DNA from: Streptomyces davaonensis JCM 4913
GTDB taxonomy: Bacteria; Actinomycetota; Actinomycetes; Streptomycetales; Streptomycetaceae
Assembly (NCBI RefSeq): GCF_000349325.1
Contig: NC_020504.1
Location: 186,001-250,000 of the forward strand
Length of the DNA: 64,000 nucleotides
Reading direction: 5' to 3'
Below are positions 16,891 to 24,813 of this stretch, one piece after another. Under the pieces are notes generated by a model. The model was not told the origin of the DNA, made no database searches, and saw only the letters and a list, made by a program, of their open reading frames with translations. The first letter of the stretch is position 1; each line of letters opens with the position of its first letter. The translations under genes and the position numbers were made by a program.

Positions 16891-17762
16891 CGGACGTCTC
16901 CCTTACGGCGGTTGCCGAGGAACGTGGCCGCGGAGGCGAGTGCACCCACCACGAACACCACCACCGCCAGGGCCATGCCGTAGCCGTACTGCTGGGTGGT
17001 GAAGGTGATGTGGTACATGTAGCTGACCATGACCTCGGAGAGGTGCACGGGGCCGCCGCCGGTGAGCGCGTAAACAAGCTCGAAGACCTTGAAGACGCCG
17101 GTCACGACGAGGGCGGTGACGATGCCGAACGTCTCGCGCAGCATGGGGATCTGAATGTGCCGCAGCTGCTGCCAGCGGCTCGCCCCGTCCAGGCTGCTGG
17201 CCTCCATGACGTCACGCGGCAACATGCGCAGGCCCGCGTAGAAGATGGTCAGCACGAACCCAATCTGCTGCCAGAGGTAGACGAGGCCGATCGAGTACGG
17301 GCTGAGCGTGGGGCCGCCTATCCACTGCGGGTGCGCCGGCACGCCGATCGCCAGCAGGAAGGCGTTCACCAGGCCGATCTCCGGGTCCAGGATGAAGATC
17401 CAGATCAGGCCGATGAGGATCGGCGCGATGATGGCCGGCGCGAAGACCAGCGCCCGCAGCACGCCGCTGCCCCGCACCTTGCCGCTGAGCAGCACCGCGA
17501 GCAGGAAGCCCAGCGGGATCAGCAGGAACAGGGCGATGCCCAGGATGATCCCGGTGTTGCGCATCGAGGTCCAGAAGGCGTCGTCCTGGGCCATCTGCCG
17601 GTAATTGGCGAGCCCGGCGAAGCCGCCCGCGGAGACGCCGTCGAAGTTCGTGAAGCTGTAGTAGAGGGAGTACAGGATCGGGTAGATCATGTACACGCTG
17701 TAGATGATCAGCGCCGGCGCGACCATCAGGGCGAAGTGCCGGCGCGAGCTGAGCCAGTTCAT
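16887..17762 (-). CDS. ABC sugar transporter permease (MalF/CUT1 type)
   Basis: 291 residues with six predicted spans and the EAA loop EASSLDGASRWQQLRHIQIP (about residues 186-205). It starts 18 bases after the binding-protein gene and overlaps the second permease. The N-terminus (RRHFALMVAPALIIYSVYMIYPI) is typical of UgpA/MalF-type permeases. Part of the five-gene minus-strand operon that ends with the fructotransferase. Confidence 0.92.
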   Translation of the reverse strand: MNWLSSRRHFALMVAPALIIYSVYMIYPILYSLYYSFTNFDGVSAGGFAGLANYRQMAQDDAFWTSMRNTGIILGIALFLLIPLGFLLAVLLSGKVRGSGVLRALVFAPAIIAPILIGLIWIFILDPEIGLVNAFLLAIGVPAHPQWIGGPTLSPYSIGLVYLWQQIGFVLTIFYAGLRMLPRDVMEASSLDGASRWQQLRHIQIPMLRETFGIVTALVVTGVFKVFELVYALTGGGPVHLSEVMVSYMYHITFTTQQYGYGMALAVVVFVVGALASAATFLGNRRKGDVR

Positions 17763-17779
17763 GGGGTGACCGCCGGAAC

Positions 17780-19120
17780 CTACTTGATGGTCTTCTGGAC
17801 GTTCTGCACGGCCTCTTCGGGGCTGAGGCTGCCGCCCATCACGCCGTAGAAGCTGTCGTACATGGCGCTCGCCGTGGCCGCGGAGACGACCAGGTCGGGC
17901 TGCGCCTTCGGGCTCTTCCAGCCGGACTTGGAGGCTTCGGCCAAGACGGCGGCGAAGACCGAGTCCTTGGCGGCGTCGACAGCCGGCTGGTACGTGGTGA
18001 CCGGCGGCTGGGCGTTGTCGACGAGGATCTTCTGGCCCGCGTCGCTGTAGTAGAACTGGAGGAACGCCTTCACCGCGGCGTACTTCTTCTTGTCCTCCTT
18101 CACCTTGGCGCTGACGACGAACGGCGCCGAGGGCACGTTCATCACGAGCTTCTGGTCGCCGACGCCGTCGGAGAAGGTCGGCCCGGCCCAGAAGCCGGTG
18201 TCCTTGCCCACCGCGGTCTTCTGGATCTTCGCCGCCTCCCAGACGCCGGCGTCGAGGAAGGCCGCCTTGCCAGCCGTATAGGAGGCGACGGCCTGGGCGT
18301 AGGTCTGGGTGTTCATGTTGGCGGGGAAGGCGCCCGCCTTGGCGAGCTCTTCCACGTGCTTGTACAAGCGCAGGAAGTCGGCGTTGTCGTAGCTCGCCTT
18401 GCCGGACAGGATGTCCTGGTACGTCGCCTCGTAGCCGAAGCGGTCGAGCATGGTGAGGAACGCCCAGACGCTGAACGAGGAGTTGTTCGCGCCCTGCGCG
18501 ATCGGCACCACGCCTGCCGCCTTGAGTTTCTTCACCGCGGCGAGCAGATCGTCGAAGGTCTCCGGGACGGCGATCGCATGCTCGTCCAGAATGGTCTTGT
18601 TGTAGTAGAAGCCGGTGACCAGCGCCTGGTACGGCAGGCCATACTGGACGCCGTCCTGCTGGAAACCGGCGAGCATGCTCGGCGCGAACTTCGCCCTCAG
18701 GCCGTTCTCGGCGAGGATCGGGCCCAGGTCCAGCAGATCGTCGCTCTTGACCATGGTCTTCGCGAGCGAGTCGTACACCCAGAAGATCTCCGGCAGCGTG
18801 CCGCTCTGTGCCGCGATGGTCATGCGCTGCTCGTGCTGGTCGACCGGCTGACCCTCCAGCTTGATCTTCATGTCGGGGTGCTTCTTGTTGAACTCCTGCA
18901 CCAGCTGCCAGGTCGCCGGGTCCTGGGTCTTGCTGTCCGGGTTGTGCATGGACAGCGTGATCAGACCGTCCGACGACGATCCGCCCTCCGCGTTCACCGC
19001 GGAGCCGCAGGCCGTGGCGGTGAAGAACAGGGCGCTCGCGGTGGCGGTGAGCAGGAGTCGGCGCGAGATGCCGGAGTGCTGTCTCGGCGTCAGGGGCGCG
19101 GGCTGAGGGGAGGTCGCCAT
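17780..19120 (-). CDS. ABC transporter sugar-binding lipoprotein
   Basis: 446 residues from the ATG giving MATSPQPAPLT; the frame is open further upstream but that part is Pro/Arg-rich and has no ribosome binding site, whereas GGAAGG precedes this ATG. An Arg pair at residues 20-21, a hydrophobic core and the lipobox TATAC (Cys38) mark an exported lipoprotein, perhaps by the Tat route. The mature part is a type-1 extracellular solute-binding fold (LITLSMHNPDSKTQDPATWQ; VTGFYYNKTILDEH; FNKKHPDMKIKLEGQ). It is the first gene of the operon, directly behind a predicted LacI operator. Confidence 0.92.
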   Translation of the reverse strand: MATSPQPAPLTPRQHSGISRRLLLTATASALFFTATACGSAVNAEGGSSSDGLITLSMHNPDSKTQDPATWQLVQEFNKKHPDMKIKLEGQPVDQHEQRMTIAAQSGTLPEIFWVYDSLAKTMVKSDDLLDLGPILAENGLRAKFAPSMLAGFQQDGVQYGLPYQALVTGFYYNKTILDEHAIAVPETFDDLLAAVKKLKAAGVVPIAQGANNSSFSVWAFLTMLDRFGYEATYQDILSGKASYDNADFLRLYKHVEELAKAGAFPANMNTQTYAQAVASYTAGKAAFLDAGVWEAAKIQKTAVGKDTGFWAGPTFSDGVGDQKLVMNVPSAPFVVSAKVKEDKKKYAAVKAFLQFYYSDAGQKILVDNAQPPVTTYQPAVDAAKDSVFAAVLAEASKSGWKSPKAQPDLVVSAATASAMYDSFYGVMGGSLSPEEAVQNVQKTIK

Positions 19121-19201
19121 GGTGCTGTTGCCTTCCGGGAAATCGATGGGGAGGCGGAACCGGCGTGGGGGGTGAGGGGGCTCCGGGGGTTGTTCGGTGG
19201 G

Positions 19202-19217
19202 GCGCAAACGTTTCGAT
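19202..19217. promoter_or_regulatory. Candidate LacI-family operator, importer side
   Basis: GCGCAAACGTTTCGAT is centred on the AAACGTTT/CG core typical of LacI-family operators. It lies about 82 bases upstream of the binding-protein ATG. It matches 15 of 16 positions with the site at 19335-19350. Confidence 0.6.
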
Positions 19218-19334
19218 GAAAGGTGCCTTGGGAGTTGCACTGTGTCAATACTGCGTGACGGAGAAGTTTCCCGAGTGAGACACCTTGCGCTGGTCGTAGC
19301 CATTGACGGTCATCTGCAAGGCGTGCGAAGGTCT

Positions 19335-19350
19335 GCGCAATCGTTTCGAT
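19335..19350. promoter_or_regulatory. Candidate LacI-family operator, regulator side
   Basis: GCGCAATCGTTTCGAT differs from the site at 19202-19217 by one base and lies about 112 bases before the lacI-type start. A reverse half-site (GCGAAACGAATG) follows at 19366-19377. Together they suggest repression of both divergent transcripts by the LacI protein encoded here. Confidence 0.6.
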
Positions 19351-19461
19351 ATGCCAACCGGTGAGCGAAACGAATGGACGCCGAACCGGCCAACCGCGTG
19401 GACCGGTGGGCTCTATGGCGTTATGCAGTTGCGGACCGGATCAGGGACAGGGTCCGACGAC

Positions 19462-20484
19462 ATGAGGAGGCGACGAGCGGCAGTGGCCACGATTTCCGAC
19501 GTTGCACGGCTGGCGGGCGTGTCCACGTCCACCGTGTCGCACGTCATCAACGGCACCCGACCGGTCCGCGACGAGACCCGCGTCCGGGTCGAGGAGGCGG
19601 TCAGGTCCACGGGTTACCGGCGGGACAGCCTGGCTCGCGCGCTGCGCCGCTCACGCACCGACTCCATCGGACTGATCCTCACGGACGTGGCCGAGCCGGC
19701 CTTCGCGGCGATGGCCCGCGGGGTCGAACGGGAGGCCATGGATGCCGGTCTGACCGTGCTGCTGGCCAACTCGGGCGAGGACGCGGAGCTGGAGGCGCGG
19801 GCGCTGGAGGTGCTCGCCGAGCGCCGGGTCGACGGCCTGCTCATCGCCCCGGTCGCCCGGTCCCACCGGGAGGCGATCACCGCGGTCATCGACCAGGGCA
19901 CACCGGTCGTACTGATCGACCGCCTGGGCGAGGTCAAGGCCGACCAGGTGGGCGTCGAGAACACCGCGCCCATGCGGGAGTTGGTGCTGCACATGGTGTC
20001 CCACGGCCACCGGCGGATCGCTCTTGCCGTCGGCGACACCAACGTGTCGACCATCGCGGAACGGCGGCGCGGCTACCTCGAAGCGCTCGACGAGGCGGGC
20101 CTCGACGTCGACGAGACCCTGATCGTCACCGGCAGCGGCCGGGCCGACGACACCCGCGAGCGTATGACGGGTGTCCTGCGGCGGCACCGGCCGTCGGCGG
20201 TGGTCGCCGCGAGTACGGAGACCGCCGTAGGCGTGCTGACGGCTGCGAAGGGGCTGAGCCTGACCGTCCCCGAGGACTTCGCGTTCGCCACCTTCGACGG
20301 CTTCCCGCACACGGACCTGTTCCGGCCCGGCATCACCGCGGTCGCCCAGCCGGCCCACGAGGTCGGGGCCACGGCGATGCAGTTGCTGATCAGCCGTATC
20401 GACGGCAGCCTCACATCCCGCCCGCGCACCGTCCGCCTGGAGCCGGAGATCACCTACCGGGAGTCCTGCGGCTGCCCGGCCTGA
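19462..20484 (+). CDS. LacI-family transcriptional regulator of the fructan locus
   Basis: 340 residues from ATG 19462. The LacI helix-turn-helix with hinge is ATISDVARLAGVSTSTVSHV (about residues 10-29) followed by INGTRPVRDETR. The periplasmic-binding-protein-like effector domain contains SIGLILTDVAEPAF, RRVDGLLIAP and a C-terminal RTVRLEPEITYRESCG. A GTG seven codons downstream is an alternative start. Divergent from the importer operon and 116 bases upstream of the GH172 gene, it is the obvious local repressor. The effector is probably a fructo-oligosaccharide or difructose anhydride. Confidence 0.92.
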   Translation: MRRRRAAVATISDVARLAGVSTSTVSHVINGTRPVRDETRVRVEEAVRSTGYRRDSLARALRRSRTDSIGLILTDVAEPAFAAMARGVEREAMDAGLTVLLANSGEDAELEARALEVLAERRVDGLLIAPVARSHREAITAVIDQGTPVVLIDRLGEVKADQVGVENTAPMRELVLHMVSHGHRRIALAVGDTNVSTIAERRRGYLEALDEAGLDVDETLIVTGSGRADDTRERMTGVLRRHRPSAVVAASTETAVGVLTAAKGLSLTVPEDFAFATFDGFPHTDLFRPGITAVAQPAHEVGATAMQLLISRIDGSLTSRPRTVRLEPEITYRESCGCPA

Positions 20485-20599
20485 GCCACAACCAGCAGTA
20501 CGGCCGGCCGCGGCCGGACCACAGCAAGGGGGCGGCAGGAGAGGTCCAGTCTCCCGCCGCCCGAGTTCAGCGAACCATCACTGAAGGGGTCAGTTTCCC

Positions 20600-21979
20600 A
20601 TGCCCTCGCACGCTCTCGAACACCTCACCCGCCCCACCCGGGCCCGCACCGCCCGGGTCTCCAGCTGGGACCAGCGCGGCCGTAACCAGGACTACTGGAC
20701 GACTCCCGCCCACTCCAGCCGTGTCCTCGCCGACCTCGAAGGCCCCGGCCGGATCACCCACATCTGGATGACCCAATTCTGCCGCCGCACCCTGGGCCCC
20801 GGCCTGATCGACCCGCTGGAAGCCGACACCGTGGCCCCCGTGATGGAGATCCACAACGCGCTCGGCGTCAACTGGGAGGAGCCGGACGCGGACTACTACC
20901 GCAAGGTCCTCATCAGGATCACCTGGGACGACGAGGACGAGCCGGCCGTCCTCGTCCCGCTCGGAGACTTCTTCGGCATCGGCCACTGCATGCCCAACAG
21001 CTACCAGTCGGCCCTGTTCACCGTCTCCGCCAAGCCCGAGGAGTCCCTGATCTTCGGCGGCAGCGCGGCACTGAACTGCTGGGCGCCGATGCCGTTCAAC
21101 AAGCGGGCACGGATCGAACTGGTCAACGAGAACGACCTGCCGATCCAGCAGTACTTCTACATCGACTACGAGCTGTTCCCGGACCAACTCCCCAAGGACA
21201 CCCTCTACTTCCACGCCCGCTGGAGCCGCAGCAACCCGTGCGGCGGCTGGGCACCGGACATCCAGACCAACAGCCCCGAGGTCAACATCGTCGACCTCAC
21301 CGGCGAGGACAACTACGTCATCCTCGACACCGAGGGCAAGGGCCACTACGTCGGCTGCAACCTCTCCGTCCATCACCGGCAGGGCAGTTGGTGGGGCGAG
21401 GGCAACGACATGATCTGGATCGACGACGACTTCCTGCCGAACGGCTCGACCAGCTGGCCGCCCTCCCTGCACGGCACCGGCACCGAGGACTACTTCAACC
21501 ACGCCTGGGGGATGCAGAAAAACGCCTACCTCTACCACGGCGCGATCCTGCACGAGGCCGACGTCCCCGGCTACTCCGTCAACTACCGTTTCCACGTGGC
21601 CGATCCGATCCGCTTCGAGGACCGTATCCGGGTCTCCATCGAGCACGGCCACGGCAACCACCTCGCCGACGACTGGGCCTCGACCGCGTACTGGTACCAG
21701 ACGCTCCCGTCCCCGAGGGCCACGATCCCGCCGCTGGAACAGCGCCTTCCGGTGCGCCCGGCCGGCCTGCCGAAGCCGGTTCCCGCCACCCGATCCGGCG
21801 CGATGGCCGAGGAGATCGCCGTCATGCGAGAGCGCTACGAGGCACGATTCGAGCGCCACATGCGGCACTTGGAGGAGCGCACCCGGCAGCGCGGCGAGCG
21901 TTCGTTGCAGGAGTCCGAGGCCAACATCAAGCAGGCCGCGGCCGTCCGCCGCCGCTACGACGAGCGCGCCGATGGCTGA
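20600..21979 (+). CDS. GH172 (DUF2961) glycoside hydrolase, predicted difructose-anhydride or alpha-fructofuranosidase
   Basis: 459 residues. DUF2961/GH172 features are SSWDQRGRNQDYW near the start, GRITHIWMTQFC (about 54-65), FNKRARIELVNEND, and HGTGTEDYFNHAWGMQKNA with Glu at about 296, plus ILHEADVPGYS with Glu at about 319. These two Glu residues are plausible catalytic acids, by analogy only. The founding GH172 enzyme from Bifidobacterium interconverts difructose dianhydride I and inulobiose and hydrolyses alpha-fructofuranosides. There is no signal peptide, so it is cytoplasmic. Its last eight bases overlap the GH32 gene. The C-terminal ~70 residues form a charged helical tail. Confidence 0.88.
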   Translation: MPSHALEHLTRPTRARTARVSSWDQRGRNQDYWTTPAHSSRVLADLEGPGRITHIWMTQFCRRTLGPGLIDPLEADTVAPVMEIHNALGVNWEEPDADYYRKVLIRITWDDEDEPAVLVPLGDFFGIGHCMPNSYQSALFTVSAKPEESLIFGGSAALNCWAPMPFNKRARIELVNENDLPIQQYFYIDYELFPDQLPKDTLYFHARWSRSNPCGGWAPDIQTNSPEVNIVDLTGEDNYVILDTEGKGHYVGCNLSVHHRQGSWWGEGNDMIWIDDDFLPNGSTSWPPSLHGTGTEDYFNHAWGMQKNAYLYHGAILHEADVPGYSVNYRFHVADPIRFEDRIRVSIEHGHGNHLADDWASTAYWYQTLPSPRATIPPLEQRLPVRPAGLPKPVPATRSGAMAEEIAVMRERYEARFERHMRHLEERTRQRGERSLQESEANIKQAAAVRRRYDERADG

Positions 21980-23438
21980 GATCCAGGAGCAGGTCGCGTC
22001 GGACACCCACTTCCCGGCGGTCCATCTCCGCCCGCCGGCACACTGGATCAACGACCCCAACGGCCTGGTCTTCCACGACGGCCACTATCACGTCTACTTC
22101 CAGTACAACCCGCACAGCGCACGCCACGCGGACATGCACTGGGGCCACTACCGCAGCCGGGACCTCGTCCACTGGGAGCTCATGCCGGTGGCCCTGGCAC
22201 CCACCCCGGGCGGCGACGATGAGGGCGGCGTGTGGTCCGGCAACGCCGTCTCGCACGGCGGCCGCCTCACCGCCTTCTACTCCGCCCGTCACAACGGTCG
22301 TCGGCACCAGCCGGTGGCCTCGGCGGTGTCGTACGACGGTGGTGCGACCTTCACGAAGCGCGGCGGGCTGCTGATCCCACAGGCACCCGACGGCACGACC
22401 ATGTTCCGCGACCCGTACGTGTGGCTGGACGGCGACCGCTGGCGCATGCTGGTCGGCGCGGCCCTGGCCGACGGCCGCGGCGCCGCCCTGGAGTACACCT
22501 CCGCCGACCTCGACAACTGGTCCTACCAGGGCGTCTTCCTGGCCCGTCCGCCCCATGTACTCCCCGGTGGACGCAACACCGAGGAAGGCTGGGAGTGCGC
22601 CCAGTACGCCGTCTTCCCCGACGGCAGCGGCGCGGTCCTCGCCAGTGCCTGGGACCCGGCGGAAGGGGCGAGCTGCGCGATCTACTGGCCGGGCCGCGAA
22701 GAGGACGGCGCGTTCCGGGCCGCGGCGACACCCCGGCTTCTCGACCACGGCCCCGACTTCTACGCCCCCGCCCTGCTCCGCGCTCCCGACGGCCGCCTGC
22801 TGATGTGGGCCTGGATCTGGGAGGCCCGGGACGAGGAACACGTCGGCGCCCCCAGCGCCTGGACCGATGAGGCCGGCTGGTCCGGAATGCTCTCCCTGCC
22901 CCGCGAACTGGAACCGGGCGCGGACGGCGAGCTGCTCCAGCGGCCGGCCCGCGAACTGCTCGCCCTGCGCGGCGAACGACGGATCGCCGCACAGGGAAAG
23001 GCGAGCACCGAGCAGCTGACGGACCTCGGCGAAGTGTCCCGAGCCACTGACCTGACCGTGACCCTCGAACACGGCGCACGCCTGAGACTGCTCACGTCAC
23101 CGGACGGGACCGAACACCTCGACATCGTCCACGACCCGGTCACCGGCGAGCTGGTCGTCGACCGCGACCACGCCTCCCTCGACCCCCGCGCGAAGGGCGG
23201 CAGTTGGCGCCTTCCGCCCGAGGGACCCACCACGACCCTGCGTATCCTGCTGGACCACTCGGTCGCGGAGATCTTCACCACGACCGGCCGCACCCTCACC
23301 CTGCGCTTCTACCCCGTCGGCGACGGTCCCTGGCGCGTGCAGACGGGCGCCACGGGGACCGGCTCCGCCGCCTACACGGTCGAAGCCTGGGACCTGGCAC
23401 CGCTCGAACAAGGCCGCGGTCGGCCCGCTCATTCCTGA
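21972..23438 (+). CDS. GH32 beta-fructofuranosidase (inulinase/levanase/sucrase type)
   Basis: 488 residues. All three GH32 catalytic motifs are present: HWINDPNGL with nucleophile Asp28, FRDPYVW with transition-state Asp147 and GWECAQYAVF with acid/base Glu208. A C-terminal beta-sandwich domain ends LRFYPVGDGPWRV. There is no signal peptide, indicating intracellular hydrolysis of imported fructosides. The ATG overlaps the GH172 stop region by eight bases, so the two are translationally coupled. In the proposed route it cleaves inulobiose or short inulin pieces to fructose (and sucrose to glucose plus fructose). Confidence 0.94.
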   Translation: MAEIQEQVASDTHFPAVHLRPPAHWINDPNGLVFHDGHYHVYFQYNPHSARHADMHWGHYRSRDLVHWELMPVALAPTPGGDDEGGVWSGNAVSHGGRLTAFYSARHNGRRHQPVASAVSYDGGATFTKRGGLLIPQAPDGTTMFRDPYVWLDGDRWRMLVGAALADGRGAALEYTSADLDNWSYQGVFLARPPHVLPGGRNTEEGWECAQYAVFPDGSGAVLASAWDPAEGASCAIYWPGREEDGAFRAAATPRLLDHGPDFYAPALLRAPDGRLLMWAWIWEARDEEHVGAPSAWTDEAGWSGMLSLPRELEPGADGELLQRPARELLALRGERRIAAQGKASTEQLTDLGEVSRATDLTVTLEHGARLRLLTSPDGTEHLDIVHDPVTGELVVDRDHASLDPRAKGGSWRLPPEGPTTTLRILLDHSVAEIFTTTGRTLTLRFYPVGDGPWRVQTGATGTGSAAYTVEAWDLAPLEQGRGRPAHS

Positions 23439-23452
23439 CAGGGACACGGATG

Positions 23453-23482
23453 CCCCGTCGACGCAGAAGGACGCCGACGGGG
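23453..23482 (+). terminator. Hairpin terminator after the GH32 gene
   Basis: CCCCGTCG (23453-23460) and CGACGGGG (23475-23482) form an 8-base-pair stem with a 14-base loop directly after the GH32 stop. No T-run follows, as is common in Streptomyces. Confidence 0.6.
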
Positions 23483-24105
23483 CGTCCAGCACGCCGCGAA
23501 GCCCCTTTATCCGTACTTTCCCAGCGCCGAGCAGCCCATGAACACACGTCGGACAACCGTCTTGGGAGAGTGTGTCGCCGACGCTTTCACCGAACCCCCG
23601 GTGTGCTGCGGGGTACTACCTGGCGGCGGCCCCGCGAACACGGCGGTCGCCCGGGCCCGCCCTGCTGAGCGGCCATTGCCAGGAATTCCTCGATGACCGC
23701 CGTGCCGAGCTCGCGGACCACCGCCTGCCGGGCCAGGCGGAGGATCCGTCGATGGCCCGTGGTCACAAGCTGTCCGGCCGCGGTGAGGATGGCGTCCCAC
23801 CGAGTGGTGTAACTGGTCGGGGATGCGTCCCGGCTTGTTGCGTAGTCACGGGCCAAACTCGTTCAGTTCCCGTTGTGGAAGGAGATGGCGGCGGCACGAC
23901 ATGGGAAACTTAGGGGTCGGCATCGATCGTTCGGAGGCCGAGAGTTTCGCGAACGTCCTCGATCGAGTGCAACCGGGAGCGGGCGACAAGGTCTCAAAAA
24001 AGACCATGTACCCCTGCCCTGCGAGTTCGGCCTCCTTAGCTTGACCTTTAACCCACTGCTGTCGAACGAGTCTCGTACGCGTTCGCTCGGAGGGGTAATC
24101 GCTGC
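23483..24105. other. Degenerate region with transposase relics
   Basis: No complete gene is seen. On the minus strand 23587-23856 is open and contains AAGQLVTTGHRRILRLARQA, close to the C-terminus of the IS1380 transposase at 8702-10078 (AAGQLVTTGRRRILRLARHW), so part of this stretch is probably an IS1380-type relic. The remainder up to 24105 shows nothing I can identify. Confidence 0.45.
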
Positions 24106-24231
24106 ATGTCAAACGACGAGTGGACCGAGGCCCGCCGCTACATGGGCCTCGACCTGCTCGCCAAGGCCCGCCTCCACCCGATCGAGTCAGAAACCGACGA
24201 GACCGCCCTGCCCACCGAGCTCACCGCCTAG
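24106..24231 (+). pseudogene. C-terminal relic of an IS256-like transposase
   Basis: An ATG behind GGAGGGG opens 41 codons: MSNDEWTEARRYMGLDLLAK and on to ALPTELTA. The pattern EWTxARRYM followed by a short acidic tail resembles the end of IS256-family transposases in actinomycetes. The repeated ATACACCACTTCGGCGGACG downstream resembles the ends of such elements. It could also be a small free-standing gene. Confidence 0.45.
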
Positions 24232-24262
24232 CCTCAAAACTGAGATCACCGAGTGGCCGTCG

Positions 24263-24319
24263 ATACACCACTTCGGCGGACGTGACCGCCGTCAATACAC
24301 CACTTCGGCGGACGTGACC
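24263..24319. repeat. Two tandem 25-base direct repeats
   Basis: A 25-base unit beginning ATACACCACTTCGG and ending GACGTGACC occurs at 24263-24287 and 24295-24319, identical, with a 7-base spacer. It probably derives from the terminal region of the IS256-like element whose transposase tail lies just upstream. Confidence 0.7.
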
Positions 24320-24813
24320 CGCTCCGCGACCACGCACCACCCACCAGCCCCCTCCCCCGGCATCACCTGACACCGGGACCCGGCCCACACCAGCACCACA
24401 CCACAACCACCACCCGGCACGTTCCCGGCCCGCCACCGCGGGACCATCCCCGCGGGCGTAGGGAGCACCCCACCTCGACCGGTACGCCGCAGCACTGCGC
24501 AGGACCATCCTCGTTATCTCGTGTGCGTTTGAGCGTCAGGCACGTCTGCAAGTAGCGCCAGGAGCCCGTGCCTGGCGGGTATCAACGGGTCATTCAGGCA
24601 CGTACGGCATGTTTGTGAAGTGCGGCCCGGCCTTTGGCTTCGTTCACTTCAAGCAGCAGCGCTTCTCCGCCGGTTTGGGCAGCATTTGACGATCTTGAGA
24701 CTCGTGGATGTTCACGAGACGGCGTCAGTGCCTGAGCTTGGAGTTGTGACCCACTTGGGCTGCCATCGCTCCTGCCTCCGCCGTCAGCGGTCCGGGGAAG
24801 CAGAGCTTCTCGG
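24320..24813. other. Gap without a convincing gene
   Basis: About 490 bases. A C-rich stretch (24320-24440) is followed by an unremarkable sequence. A small hairpin CTCGTG-N6-CACGAG occurs near 24704-24721. No open frame here has protein-like composition. Confidence 0.4.

Noticed and set aside
24263-24319. Short CRISPR-like array
   Set aside because: Only two repeats with a 7-base spacer and no cas gene; it is next to a transposase tail and resembles IS ends.
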